Of a stretch of 32,622 nt of DNA, positions 14,623 to 23,326 are shown piece by piece. The stretch is taken from assembly GCA_015067945.1 (NCBI GenBank), contig SVLM01000021.1, forward strand, positions 1 through 32,622, read 5' to 3'. This DNA comes from Oscillospiraceae bacterium (GTDB taxonomy: Bacteria; Bacillota; Clostridia; Oscillospirales; Oscillospiraceae). The position numbers and the translations under genes were made by a program. The notes under the pieces are model-generated. The model had not been told where the DNA came from, did not search any database, and saw only the letters and a program-made list of their open reading frames with translations. Numbering within the stretch: position 1 is the stretch's first letter; each line of letters starts with the position of its first letter.

Positions 14623-15449
14623 GACATTTTTTCACGACGAAGGTTCGCGTGGTCCTGATCATCGCACTGCTGCTCACCGCAGGTCTTGCGGTGCTGACCA
14701 GCCTGACTGGCACCACCGTTGGCGACCTGTTTGTAAAAACCGTGCTGACCCCCCTGCGTTCCGGTGCACAATCCCTCACCGCTCAGGCAGAACAGCTGTA
14801 TAACTATGTTTTTGAATACGAGGCACTGTCGGCGGAAAACGAGGCCCTGAAGCAGGAGCTGGCAACCCTTCGCGACAACGCTCTGAAGGCTGCCGCCACC
14901 CAGCGTGAAAACGAGCGGCTGCGCAAGCTTTTGGAGCTGAAGGCCATGCACGAGGACTACACCCTGGTGGATGCCTACATCATCGGCCGCAGCAGCGTGG
15001 ATTGGACCCACACCTTCACTATCAACCGGGGTACAACCGCCGGCATTGAGCCGGGGATGTGTGCTATCACCGAAAACGGCGAGGTTGTGGGACTGGTGAT
15101 TGAAGCCGGTACCAATTACGCCGTGATCAAATCCGTGCTGGATTCTTCATTGGAGGTCAGTGCCACCATAGCCGCCTCCGGCTACAGCGGCATGGTTCAG
15201 GGCGCCTATACCTCGGAACATGCCGGACTTTTGCTGATGGACTATCTGCCGTCGTCCTCCGTCATCCGCAATAACGACCGGGTGGTGACTGCCGGTTCTA
15301 CGGTGTATCCCCGGAATTTGATTCTGGGCTATGTGGTGGACGCAGGCTTTAACGACACCGGTGTGGCAAAATTCGCCCTGCTCCGTCCCGCTGCGGACAT
15401 CGATACCTTAGAGCAGGTATTTATCATCACATCCTTCCGTACGGAGTAA
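14619..15449 (+). CDS. mreC: Rod shape-determining protein MreC
   Basis: MreC is the bitopic scaffold of the elongasome that binds and activates PBP2. The 276 residues show a short cytoplasmic N-terminus, one membrane segment (about 9-28), a coiled coil (about 60-98, rich in Glu, Leu and Ala) and two beta-barrel domains outside the cell. The region INRGTTAGIEPGM (about 122-134) is characteristic. The ATG overlaps the maf stop. The stop codon TAA lies inside the ribosome binding site of mreD five bases later, so translation is coupled along maf-mreC-mreD-PBP2. Confidence 0.92.
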   Translation: MRHFFTTKVRVVLIIALLLTAGLAVLTSLTGTTVGDLFVKTVLTPLRSGAQSLTAQAEQLYNYVFEYEALSAENEALKQELATLRDNALKAAATQRENERLRKLLELKAMHEDYTLVDAYIIGRSSVDWTHTFTINRGTTAGIEPGMCAITENGEVVGLVIEAGTNYAVIKSVLDSSLEVSATIAASGYSGMVQGAYTSEHAGLLLMDYLPSSSVIRNNDRVVTAGSTVYPRNLILGYVVDAGFNDTGVAKFALLRPAADIDTLEQVFIITSFRTE

Positions 15450-15454
15450 GGCTT

Positions 15455-16036
15455 ATGCTGCGTAAAAAACATGAATTTAAGCCGGATCGCACCGACTCCG
15501 GCACCCTAAGCAAGCTGTATATCACCAAAAAGCAGCGGCTTTCCCTGCTGAAGTGGTTCTTGTTCGGCTTGGGACTGCTGGTGCTTTCGCTGGTGCAGGA
15601 TGTGATCATGAGCAGATTTACCGTCCTCGGTTCTACCACCGATTTGGTCTGCGGCGGTATTTTCCTGATCAGCCTTCTCATCGGCGTGGAAAGCTGTGCC
15701 GTTTTTGCACTGTGTGCCTCCACGGTCTACTATTTTGCCGGTTTTTCTCCCGGTGTTCACTGCATTATTTTGCTCACCGCCCTGAGCATCTTTCTCAACA
15801 TCCTGCGGCACAGCTATCTGAAGAAGAATTTTTTCTCCGTTACGCTGTGTGCGGTGCTGGGACTGATGATCTATGAGCTGCTTTGTTTTTTCTTTGCCAT
15901 TTTTGTGGCGCAGACCAGTCTGCACCGCATTGGCATCGCCTGCATGACCTGCCTGCTGACAGGCGTGGCTCTGCCGGTTTTGTACCCCATTTTTGTGTCC
16001 ATTGGTAAAATCGGAGGAGAAACATGGAAAGAATAA
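15455..16036 (+). CDS. mreD: Rod shape-determining protein MreD
   Basis: MreD is a small polytopic membrane partner of MreC. The 193-residue protein has a charged N-terminal tail of about 30 residues and four to five hydrophobic segments (from KWFLFGLGLLVLSLVQDVI to GIACMTCLLTGVALPVLYPI). The family has low sequence conservation, so the call rests on size, topology and position between mreC and the PBP2 gene. GGAGTAAGGCTT precedes the ATG, and its 3' end overlaps the PBP2 gene by 13 bases. Confidence 0.85.
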   Translation: MLRKKHEFKPDRTDSGTLSKLYITKKQRLSLLKWFLFGLGLLVLSLVQDVIMSRFTVLGSTTDLVCGGIFLISLLIGVESCAVFALCASTVYYFAGFSPGVHCIILLTALSIFLNILRHSYLKKNFFSVTLCAVLGLMIYELLCFFFAIFVAQTSLHRIGIACMTCLLTGVALPVLYPIFVSIGKIGGETWKE

Positions 16037-18108
16037 CCCGGGTCCGTGCCGGAATTTTGTTAGTCATATTTTTGGTCTCGATGGTGTTTTTTGCCTTCCG
16101 GGTCTATGATCTGCAGATCATCCAGACCGACGGCACCGCAAGCAATCTGAAGACCTTCACCATTTATACCCGTGTCAAGGCCGCCCGGGGCGACATTCTG
16201 GACTGCAACGGCAACAAGCTGGTCACCAACCGTGCCAGCTATGACCTGACGCTGAACCACTATGTGCTGCTCAGTGCCGACGGCACCAACGATTATCTGC
16301 TGAAAATGGTGCAGCTTTGCCGGGAACTGGACGTGCCCTACATCGACCATTTCCCCGTGTCCAAAACCGCACCCTTTAGCTATACGCTAAGCGACTACAG
16401 CACCACCTGGCAGGGCTATTTCCAGAAATATCTGCCCTCTATGAGCGGCTTGGATTCGGATATCACCGCACCGCTGCTAATGAAGAAGCTCCGGACGCTG
16501 TACCGGATTCCGGAAACCTGGTCTGACGAGGATGCCCGGGCTGTGATCGGCCTGCGATATGAAATGGACCTGCGTCGGGACCTGACCAACCTGCCCATTT
16601 ATGTGTTCATTGAGGACGCCTCCACCGAGGCACTGTCCGCCATGCTGGAGCTGAATGTGCCGGGACTGAACACCGAAGCCTCCTCCGTCCGGGAATACTC
16701 CACCAAGTACGCTGCCCACATTTTGGGCTACTGCTCTGCCATGACCGCCAAGCAGTGGGAGTATTATAAGACTCTGAAGGACGAAAGCGGCAAAAGCATC
16801 TACGAGATGGACGCTTTGGTGGGACAAACCGGTTTGGAAGCTTCCTTTGAGGAATATCTCCACGGTATCGACGGCCTGCGTAAGGACGTGGTGGCGGTGG
16901 ATGGAACCCTGATCTCCCAAAGCTATGTGGTAGAGCCCCAGGCTGGCAAAAACGTGGAGCTGACCATCGATCTGAACCTGCAGATGGCCGCGGAGGATTC
17001 CCTGGCCAAGCTGATCGAGGATCTGCGTGCCTCCGCCGAGGAAGGCAAAAAGGTGGACGGTGCCGATGCCGAAGGCGGTGCGGTGGTGGTCATGAATGTG
17101 AAAACCGGCGAGGTTTTGGCCTGTGCCAGTTACCCCACCTACGATCTGTCCAAGTTCTTCGAGGAATACGAATCCATCAAGGATATCCCCTATGCCCCCC
17201 TGTTCAACCGGGCACTGCAGGGCGAATATCCCCCCGGCTCTACCTACAAAATGTCCATGGTGGTGGCCGGTATCAACTCCCAAACGGTTCAGAAATACAC
17301 CAAGATTCGGGACAAGGGTGTTTTCGAGATCAACGGCTGGACGGCCAACTGCTTGAAGTGGACCCAAAGCCACGACACCCACGGCAGCATCACCGCTATG
17401 GAAGCTTTGAAGGTCTCCTGCAACTACTATTTCTATGAGCTTGCCAATCAGCTTCCCCTGGAGGCTATCGATTCTACCGCCAAAGGTCTGGGTTTGGGCG
17501 AACACACCGGCATCGAGCTGGGCGAAAAGATCGGCTACCGGGCCAATGCGGAAAACAAGGCCGCCATGTACACGGGCGACAACGCCCGCTGGTATCCTGC
17601 CGACCAAGTCATGGCCGGTATCGGTCAGTCCATCAACAAATTCACCCCCATGCAGCTGTGTGTATACACCTGCACCCTGGCAAACCGGGGCATCCGCTAT
17701 AAGGCCACCTTCCTGAACCGGGTGGTTTCTTCCGACTACCGCCAGCTGGAGCTGGAGAATAAGCCGGTGATCCTGAGCCAGATGGACATCTCCCAGGAGG
17801 CCTTTGAGGCCTACTCCGAGGGTATGCGTCTTGTGGCCACCGAGGGTACTGCCCAGCGTCTGTTTAAGAATTACCCGGTGGCAATGGCTGCCAAGACCGG
17901 CACTGCCCAGCATGGCTCCGGTGGCTCCGACCACGGTGCATTCGTGTGCTATGGCCCCATTGCCGATCCTGAGATCGCCGTGGTGGTCTACGGTGAGAAG
18001 GCCGGCCACGGCACCACCGTGGCCCAGATCGCCAAGGAAGTGCTGGATGTGTACTTCAGCATCGACGAAGTCGGCGATGTCATCACCAACGAAAATCAGG
18101 TGAGCTGA
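16024..18108 (+). CDS. mrdA: Penicillin-binding protein 2 (elongasome transpeptidase)
   Basis: PBP2 cross-links peptidoglycan during cell elongation with the glycosyltransferase RodA. The 694 residues contain one N-terminal membrane segment (about 9-28), a PBP dimer domain beginning at TRVKAARGDILDCNG, and a C-terminal transpeptidase. Active-site motifs are S406-T-Y-K409 (in PPGSTYK), S465-C-N467 and K624-T-G626 (in KTGTAQ). The gene starts at an ATG behind GGAGGAAAC, inside the end of mreD. It ends the operon; a family C repeat follows. A rodA homologue is not in the window. Confidence 0.94.
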   Translation: MERITRVRAGILLVIFLVSMVFFAFRVYDLQIIQTDGTASNLKTFTIYTRVKAARGDILDCNGNKLVTNRASYDLTLNHYVLLSADGTNDYLLKMVQLCRELDVPYIDHFPVSKTAPFSYTLSDYSTTWQGYFQKYLPSMSGLDSDITAPLLMKKLRTLYRIPETWSDEDARAVIGLRYEMDLRRDLTNLPIYVFIEDASTEALSAMLELNVPGLNTEASSVREYSTKYAAHILGYCSAMTAKQWEYYKTLKDESGKSIYEMDALVGQTGLEASFEEYLHGIDGLRKDVVAVDGTLISQSYVVEPQAGKNVELTIDLNLQMAAEDSLAKLIEDLRASAEEGKKVDGADAEGGAVVVMNVKTGEVLACASYPTYDLSKFFEEYESIKDIPYAPLFNRALQGEYPPGSTYKMSMVVAGINSQTVQKYTKIRDKGVFEINGWTANCLKWTQSHDTHGSITAMEALKVSCNYYFYELANQLPLEAIDSTAKGLGLGEHTGIELGEKIGYRANAENKAAMYTGDNARWYPADQVMAGIGQSINKFTPMQLCVYTCTLANRGIRYKATFLNRVVSSDYRQLELENKPVILSQMDISQEAFEAYSEGMRLVATEGTAQRLFKNYPVAMAAKTGTAQHGSGGSDHGAFVCYGPIADPEIAVVVYGEKAGHGTTVAQIAKEVLDVYFSIDEVGDVITNENQVS

Positions 18109-18146
18109 TATGCCCCTTGTCCTGGTTTAAAGAGGATGAATTATTT

Positions 18147-18220
18147 GTAGGGGAGGGTCTTGACCCTCCCACCCACCACTTCTCCCAACCATCAATGGGA
18201 GGGTCAAGACCCTCCCCTAC
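18147..18220. repeat. Dispersed palindromic repeat, family C (copy 2)
   Basis: Arms GTAGGGGAGGGTCTTGACCC and GGGTCAAGACCCTCCCCTAC flank a short centre. It lies between the PBP2 gene and prfA; a sister copy lies on the other side of prfA. Confidence 0.8.
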
Positions 18221-18291
18221 AGATTTCAGTTATTACTATGAGGGCGGTTTTCTGCTCTCGTCCGAAAAATCCCGCGAAAGGAGCAAACCCT

Positions 18292-19350
18292 ATGCTTGAC
18301 AAGCTGCAGTCCGTAGCCAACCGCTACGAAGAGCTGTGTGCCAAATCCGAACAGCCGGATTTTTATAACGATCCCAAGCAGGCTGCCAAGCTGCTCCGGG
18401 AGAAAAATGACTTAGAGCCCATCGTGGAAACCTTCCACAGCTACAACGCCGCCCTCCGGGAAATGGAGGAGGCTCTGGAGCTGATGAGTGAGCCGGACAT
18501 GAAGGAATTTTGTCAGGAAACCTACCAGCAGGCTAAGGTCAACAGCGAGGAGCTCTACCGTCAGCTGCAGATTCTGCTGCTGCCCAAGGATCCCAACGAC
18601 GAAAAAAGCGTTATTGTGGAGATCCGGGGTGGCGTTGGCGGTGAGGAAAGTGCCCTGTTTGCCCACAGTCTGTTCCGCATGTACTCCATGTACGCCGCCC
18701 AAAAGGGCTGGAGCATTGAGCTTTTGACCTACAACGACACCGAATTGGGGGGCGTGAAGGAAGCGGACTTTATCATCCGGGGTCGGGGTGCATGGTCCCG
18801 GATGAAATACGAATCCGGTGTCCACCGGGTCCAGCGTGTGCCGGAGACTGAGTCCGGCGGTCGAGTCCACACCTCCACCGCTACCGTGGCGGTGCTTCCG
18901 GAAATGGAAGAGGTGGATGTGCAGCTGAATCCAGCCGACATCGAAATGCAGGTCTACCGTGCCTCCGGTGCCGGCGGCCAGCACGTCAACAAAACCTCCT
19001 CCGCCGTCCGGCTGATCCACAAGCCCAGCGGTCTTGTGGTAGCCTGCCAGGAGGAGCGGAGTCAGGTGCAGAACCGGGAAAAATGTATGCGGCTGCTGGC
19101 ATCCAAGCTCTATGAGATGGAGCAGGAGCGGCTGGAATCCGAGGTGACCGGTATGCGTCGCAGTCAGGTTGGCACCGGTATGCGAAACGAGCGAATCCGC
19201 ACCTACAATTTTCCCCAGGGACGGGTCACCGACCACCGGGTGGGCTTGACCCTTTACAAGATTGACACCATTATGGACGGTGCCATCGATGAGATCATCG
19301 ACGCCCTGGCTACCGCAGATCAGGCAGAAAAACTTAAGAATGCGACTTAA
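18292..19350 (+). CDS. prfA: Peptide chain release factor 1
   Basis: RF1 reads UAA and UAG and releases the finished peptide from the ribosome. The 352 residues show GAGGQHVNKT with the catalytic GGQ at 228-230, and the codon-recognition tripeptide P-E-T (184-186, in RVPETES), the P-x-T form that marks RF1 rather than RF2. A longer frame starts at 18160 within the family C repeat; the ATG at 18292, behind GAAAGGAGCAAACCC, starts the standard MLDKLQSVANRYEEL. prmC, which usually follows to methylate the GGQ glutamine, is not present; the next gene is tsaE. Family C repeats border the gene on both sides. Confidence 0.96.
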   Translation: MLDKLQSVANRYEELCAKSEQPDFYNDPKQAAKLLREKNDLEPIVETFHSYNAALREMEEALELMSEPDMKEFCQETYQQAKVNSEELYRQLQILLLPKDPNDEKSVIVEIRGGVGGEESALFAHSLFRMYSMYAAQKGWSIELLTYNDTELGGVKEADFIIRGRGAWSRMKYESGVHRVQRVPETESGGRVHTSTATVAVLPEMEEVDVQLNPADIEMQVYRASGAGGQHVNKTSSAVRLIHKPSGLVVACQEERSQVQNREKCMRLLASKLYEMEQERLESEVTGMRRSQVGTGMRNERIRTYNFPQGRVTDHRVGLTLYKIDTIMDGAIDEIIDALATADQAEKLKNAT

Positions 19351-19365
19351 TTGACCAAAACTATT

Positions 19366-19439
19366 GTAGGGGAGGGTCTCGACCCTCCCATCCAGCACTG
19401 CTCCCGACCTGCAAAGGGAGGGTCAAGACCCTCCCCTAC
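19366..19439. repeat. Dispersed palindromic repeat, family C (copy 3)
   Basis: Arms GTAGGGGAGGGTCTCGACCC and GGGTCAAGACCCTCCCCTAC. It begins 15 bases after the prfA stop, in the same form as copy 2 upstream of prfA. A family F-like fragment (GGCTTCCCCCAGGGGAAGGC, 19442-19461) follows at once. Confidence 0.8.
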
Positions 19440-19483
19440 AAGGCTTCCCCCAGGGGAAGGCATAAAACGAAAGAGGAACCCAT

Positions 19484-19921
19484 ATGGAATTCATCACCAA
19501 CTCCCCGGCAGAAACAGAAAATCTGGGTGCTGCTTTGGGTGCCATACTGCCCCCGGGCACGGTTTTGGCCTACGAGGGAGATCTTGGTGCCGGCAAAACC
19601 GCCTTCACCCGGGGTCTGGCCCGGGGGCTGGGCTGTGGCGACATGGTCACCAGCCCCACCTACACCATCGTCAACGAATATCTCTCCGGGCGGCTGCCTC
19701 TGTTCCACTTTGATATGTACCGCTTAGGCTCTGCCGACGAGCTTTGGGACATCGGCTGGGAGGACTATCTGGACCGGCAGGGCATCTGTGCCGTGGAGTG
19801 GAGCGAAAATGTCCGGGAGGCTTTGGAAAACGCCATAATCGTACGAATTGAGAAGCTCAGCGGTGACAGCCGCCGCATTACCATAGAAGGAGGCGATTGC
19901 CTTGCTGCTCTTAGCCTTTGA
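19484..19921 (+). CDS. tsaE: tRNA t6A synthesis ATPase TsaE
   Basis: TsaE is the ATPase that drives the TsaB-TsaD complex in making N6-threonylcarbamoyladenosine at tRNA position 37. The 145-residue protein has a Walker A loop GDLGAGKT (33-40), TSPTYTIVNEY (about 56-66), and HFDMYRL followed by the GICAVEWSE segment, all diagnostic of the family. The gene begins behind AAAGAGGAACCC and overlaps tsaB by 20 bases, so the two are coupled. tsaD and tsaC are not in the window. MtaB, which acts on t6A, is encoded about 12 kb away. Confidence 0.94.
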   Translation: MEFITNSPAETENLGAALGAILPPGTVLAYEGDLGAGKTAFTRGLARGLGCGDMVTSPTYTIVNEYLSGRLPLFHFDMYRLGSADELWDIGWEDYLDRQGICAVEWSENVREALENAIIVRIEKLSGDSRRITIEGGDCLAALSL

Positions 19922-20606
19922 AACCTCCGCAAAATCCGCCTCCGTGGCCCTTTTTGAAGGGGACAAGCTCTTGGGCGAAAGCTACCAAAACACCGGTCTG
20001 ACCCACAGCCAAACCCTGATGGTCATGGCCGAGACACTGCTGACCCAGTGCGGTTATGCCCCCCAGCAGGTGCAGGCCGTGGCTGTGGCTGAAGGCCCGG
20101 GCAGTTTTACCGGTGTCCGCATCGGCGTAGCCGCCGCCAAGGGCTTTGCCTGGGGCAGTAACATTCCCTGCCACGGTGTTTCCACCCTGGAGGCCATGGC
20201 ACTGGGTCTTGGTGTGTACCAAGGCTATGTCTGCCCCGTGATGGACGCACGACGGAGTCAGGTCTATAACGCAATATTTAATGTAAACCAAGGTGCTGTG
20301 TCCCGGGTGACAGAAGACCGGGCTATTGCCCTTTCCGATTTGCAAGCTGAGCTGCAGAAAATTGAGGAACTCATTTTCTTGGTTGGCGACGGCAGCGGCT
20401 TGACCTACACCACCCTGTCCGGGGGAATTTCCAACCTGGTGCAGCCTGCTGAGCATCGGATGCACCAACGGGCTGTAGGCGTCGGACTGGCTGCTATGCA
20501 GAAAATCGCCGCCGGTGCAATCGGCGACGGCAACGCCCTGACTCCCAATTACCTCCGCCTTTCTCAGGCCGAACGGGAACGGCTGGAAAAGCAGGGAAAC
20601 GTGTAG
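19902..20606 (+). CDS. tsaB: tRNA t6A synthesis protein TsaB
   Basis: TsaB is the inactive ASKHA-fold partner that scaffolds TsaD. The 234 residues begin LLLAFETSAKSASVAL and contain AEGPGSFTGVRIG (about 68-80), the family hallmark. The start is a TTG at 19902: GAAGGAGGCGATTGCC lies just upstream, and no ATG or GTG fits before the conserved FETS strand. It overlaps the end of tsaE. In many Firmicutes rimI and tsaD follow directly; here a family B repeat and upp follow, so the usual four-gene cluster is broken. Confidence 0.93.
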   Translation: MLLLAFETSAKSASVALFEGDKLLGESYQNTGLTHSQTLMVMAETLLTQCGYAPQQVQAVAVAEGPGSFTGVRIGVAAAKGFAWGSNIPCHGVSTLEAMALGLGVYQGYVCPVMDARRSQVYNAIFNVNQGAVSRVTEDRAIALSDLQAELQKIEELIFLVGDGSGLTYTTLSGGISNLVQPAEHRMHQRAVGVGLAAMQKIAAGAIGDGNALTPNYLRLSQAERERLEKQGNV

Positions 20607-20611
20607 AAATA

Positions 20612-20764
20612 TGTCATTGCGAGCCAGTTCGCAAACTGGCGTGGCAATCCCCCTCGTCGTTTCGTCATTGCGAGGCCCAACGGGCCGCGGCAATCCCCTG
20701 GTTGGTGGCAATACTTAGGAGATTGCCACGGCCTCTTCGACTCCGCTCAGGGTCCTCGCAATGA
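20612..20764. repeat. Dispersed palindromic repeat, family B (copy 4, composite)
   Basis: The unit opens TGTCATTGCGAGCCAGTTCG, has a second left end TCGTCATTGCGAGGCCC at 20663, and closes with GGTCCTCGCAATGA at 20753-20764. The inner pair GTGGCAATCCCC and GAGATTGCCACG is kept. The right part also carries CTTCGACTCCGCTCAG, the core of family A, so it looks like a mosaic. Confidence 0.65.
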
Positions 20765-20806
20765 AAAAACAAAAGTAAACAACCTTACAAAAGGAGAGAA
20801 ATAACC

Positions 20807-21436
20807 ATGTCCAATGTACACGTACTCGATCATCCCCTGATCCAGCACAAGCTGGCTATCCTCCGGGACAAGAACACCGGCGTCAAGGAATTCCGTGAGC
20901 TGATCGGTGAAATTGCCGGTCTGATGTGCTACGAAGCTACCCGGAATCTGCCCACCTGCGAGGTGGAAGTGGAGACCCCCGTGGCGGTTGCCAAGTGCCG
21001 TATGCTCTCCGGCAAGAAGCTGGCCATCGTTCCGGTGCTTCGGGCGGGTCTGGGTATGGTGGACCATATGGTCAGCCTGATTCCCTCCGCCAAGATCGGT
21101 CACATCGGTCTGTACCGAGACCCCGAAACCCATTTACCTGTGGAATATTACTGCAAGCTGCCCGATGACATTGAAAACCGTGTTGTTTTCGTGGTGGATC
21201 CCATGCTGGCCACCGGCGGCAGTGCGGTTGCCGCCATCGATTTTCTGAAAAAGCGTGGCTGCAAGAATATTATCATGATGAACATCATCGGCTGCCCCGA
21301 GGGTGTTAAGACCGTGCAGGACGCCCACCCCGATGTGGAGCTGTATCTGGCGGCTGTTGACGAAAAGCTCAACGACCACGCCTACATCATTCCGGGTCTG
21401 GGCGATGCCGGTGACCGGATTTTCGGCACAAAGTAA
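20807..21436 (+). CDS. upp: Uracil phosphoribosyltransferase
   Basis: Upp makes UMP from uracil and PRPP in pyrimidine salvage. The 209 residues match the family throughout: N-terminal [18 protein letters not shown], the uracil and ribose site [13 protein letters not shown] (about 76-88), the PRPP loop [12 protein letters not shown] (129-140), and the C-terminal [34 protein letters not shown] precedes the ATG. No pyrimidine-responsive attenuator is visible in the short leader, which mainly contains a family B repeat. It is followed by murI and then udk, a second route to UMP. Confidence 0.97.
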   Translation: MSNVHVLDHPLIQHKLAILRDKNTGVKEFRELIGEIAGLMCYEATRNLPTCEVEVETPVAVAKCRMLSGKKLAIVPVLRAGLGMVDHMVSLIPSAKIGHIGLYRDPETHLPVEYYCKLPDDIENRVVFVVDPMLATGGSAVAAIDFLKKRGCKNIIMMNIIGCPEGVKTVQDAHPDVELYLAAVDEKLNDHAYIIPGLGDAGDRIFGTK

Positions 21437-21474
21437 ATTTTTGCTCAAAAAATAAACAGACAGTGGGTGAGACC

Positions 21475-22239
21475 ATGAACGCCAAAACCGATGCCATCGC
21501 CGTCTTTGACTCCGGCGTAGGCGGCATCAGCGTCCTGCGGCAGCTGTGCAGGCTGATGCCCGGTGAAACCATGTTGTACTTAGGCGACTCCGCCAACGCT
21601 CCCTACGGCACCCGGCCTGCCGCCGAAATTCGCCAGCTTTCTTTGAATGTTGCCGAAAAATTGGTGGCACGGGGCGTAAAAGCACTGGTAGTTGCCTGCA
21701 ATACCGCAACCGCCGCCGCCATTGATGTGCTGCGGCAGACCTACCCCGATTTGATCGTAGTGGGCATCGAGCCGGCCCTGAAGCCGGCGGCAGACCGATT
21801 CCCCGGGGGTACCATTGGCGTCTTGGCCACGCCGGTGACCCTGCAGGAAGAGAAATTCCAGCAGCTGGTGGCACATTACGGTGGGCTTTGCACCGTGGTC
21901 AAGCTCCCTGCTCCGGGCCTTTCCGAGTTGGTGGAGCGTGGAAAGGGTGACAGCGGGGAGGCAGAAGCACTGCTTCGCCCCCTGCTTGCGCCATGGGCGG
22001 GCAAGCTGGATGCTCTGGTCCTGGGCTGTACCCACTATCCTTTCGCTGCCGCCACCATTCGCCGCATTTTAGGCGACAAGGTGTTATTGCTGGATGGCGG
22101 TGAGGGCACTGCCCGGGAAACCAAACGCCGCTTGGTACAGGCCGGCCTTCTGAACGAAACCCAGGGCAAAATCATTATCGAAAACAGTCTGGACGATCCC
22201 ATGCTTTTGGAATTGTCCCATAAACTGCTGGAGGGTTAA
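21475..22239 (+). CDS. murI: Glutamate racemase
   Basis: MurI interconverts L- and D-glutamate and supplies D-Glu for peptidoglycan. The 254 residues hold IAVFDSGVGGISVL (8-21), the two catalytic cysteines C75 (VVACNTATAA) and C185 (VLGCTHYPF), and DSANAPYGTR (38-47). The frame could open at a GTG at 21463, but the ATG at 21475, just after GGGTGAGACC, starts nearer the conserved strand and is preferred; the choice is not certain. The gene lies 38 bases after upp and 5 before udk, so the three are probably co-transcribed. Confidence 0.94.
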   Translation: MNAKTDAIAVFDSGVGGISVLRQLCRLMPGETMLYLGDSANAPYGTRPAAEIRQLSLNVAEKLVARGVKALVVACNTATAAAIDVLRQTYPDLIVVGIEPALKPAADRFPGGTIGVLATPVTLQEEKFQQLVAHYGGLCTVVKLPAPGLSELVERGKGDSGEAEALLRPLLAPWAGKLDALVLGCTHYPFAAATIRRILGDKVLLLDGGEGTARETKRRLVQAGLLNETQGKIIIENSLDDPMLLELSHKLLEG

Positions 22240-22244
22240 CGGCT

Positions 22245-22889
22245 ATGGATAAAAACATTTTGGTCATTGGTATTGCCGGTGGCACCGGCAGCGGCAAAAC
22301 CACGCTGATGAAAAATATCGTGGCACAATTTGGCGGCATGGTGTCCGTCCTCAGCCACGACAACTATTACAAGCGGCGGGACGACCTCAGCTTTGAGGAA
22401 CGCTGCAAAATCAACTACGACGAGCCTGCCGCTCTGGACACCAGTCTGCTGGTCTACCATCTGGAGCAGCTGCGGCAAGGCTTTGCCATTGACTGCCCGG
22501 TGTACGATTTCGCCCAGCACAACCGCAGCAACGAAACCTTGCGGATCGAGCCCAACCGGGTCATCATCGTGGAGGGCATTATGATTTTCGAGAATGAGCC
22601 GCTGCGAAATCTGATGGATATCAAGATTTTTGTGGATACCGACGCGGATATCCGCCTTTGCCGATGGATCAAGCGTGATGTGAACAAGCGTGGCCGGTCT
22701 CTGGAGTCCGTGCTGACCCAGTATCAGACCACCGTCAAGCCTATGCATGAAAAGTATGTGGAGCCCAGCAAAAAGCACGCCAATCTGGTGGTGCTGGAGG
22801 GCGGCAAGAATGTGGTTGCTCTGGATATGATTTTGGGTCGCATCCAGCGGCATTTGGATTCCGCTGAAAATGAGGAGGTTACTGTATGA
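22245..22889 (+). CDS. udk: Uridine kinase
   Basis: Udk phosphorylates uridine and cytidine with ATP or GTP, giving UMP and CMP. The 214-residue protein has the P-loop GIAGGTGSGKTT (9-20), the substrate motif SHDNYYKR, then YDFAQHNRSNET and VEGIMIFENEPLR, typical of the uridine kinase family. The ribosome binding site is GGAGGGTTAACGGCT. The start follows the murI stop by 5 bases and the stop overlaps the yhcH start (ATGA). With upp it forms the uracil and uridine salvage pair. It could also be a phosphoribulokinase-like relative, but the motifs favour Udk. Confidence 0.93.
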   Translation: MDKNILVIGIAGGTGSGKTTLMKNIVAQFGGMVSVLSHDNYYKRRDDLSFEERCKINYDEPAALDTSLLVYHLEQLRQGFAIDCPVYDFAQHNRSNETLRIEPNRVIIVEGIMIFENEPLRNLMDIKIFVDTDADIRLCRWIKRDVNKRGRSLESVLTQYQTTVKPMHEKYVEPSKKHANLVVLEGGKNVVALDMILGRIQRHLDSAENEEVTV

Positions 22890-23326
22890 TTGTTTGTCCC
22901 TGGAAAGAGTTGCATCGCTATGCATCCCTGCTGCCGGGTCTGGAGGAAGCTGTAAAGCTGGTTGACTCCCTGGAAGACCTGTCCCCGGTCACCTACCCGC
23001 TGTCTGACGGCAATAAAGTGCTGATTCAGCAGGGCACAACAAAGAGTAGCGAAGGGGCACTTGCCGAAGCCCACCGGGAATATCTGGACATCCAGTACAT
23101 TCTGGAAGGCCAGGAAACGGTCGGCTGGGCACCGGTGGAAACACTCACACTGGAAGGCGAATTCGACACCGCCAAAGACAAGGGCAAGTATTCAGGCAGC
23201 TTTGATTTTATGACTGTCCGGGCGGGCTACTGCTATGTGGTATTCCCCGAAGACGGCCATATGCCCGGCGTACATCTGGACGCACCTGCCAACTTTAAGA
23301 AAGCTGTGGTGAAACTGAAGGTATGA
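22886..23326 (+). CDS. YhcH/YjgK/YiaL family protein (DUF386)
   Basis: The 146-residue protein is a beta-rich cupin-like domain. AHREYLDIQYILEGQETVGWAP is the family core; E and H residues here and in FPEDGHMPGVH line the metal or sugar site. One E. coli member (NanQ) speeds anomerisation of N-acetylneuraminate, and others are linked to sugar catabolism operons. The ATG overlaps the udk stop and the gene's own stop overlaps the next start (both ATGA), so it is tightly coupled to udk and the DUF89 gene. No sialic-acid genes are nearby, so its sugar here is unknown. Confidence 0.9.
   Translation: MIVCPWKELHRYASLLPGLEEAVKLVDSLEDLSPVTYPLSDGNKVLIQQGTTKSSEGALAEAHREYLDIQYILEGQETVGWAPVETLTLEGEFDTAKDKGKYSGSFDFMTVRAGYCYVVFPEDGHMPGVHLDAPANFKKAVVKLKV

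Noticed and set aside
16477..18009. Long minus-strand open frame (510 codons)
   Set aside because: It is a shadow of the PBP2 gene; the Gly/His/Val-rich product lacks any motif, while PBP2 has all active-site motifs.
20765..20806. Pyrimidine-responsive attenuator before upp
   Set aside because: The 42-base stretch upstream of upp holds only a ribosome binding site; no PyrR-type anti-antiterminator or terminator pair is seen.
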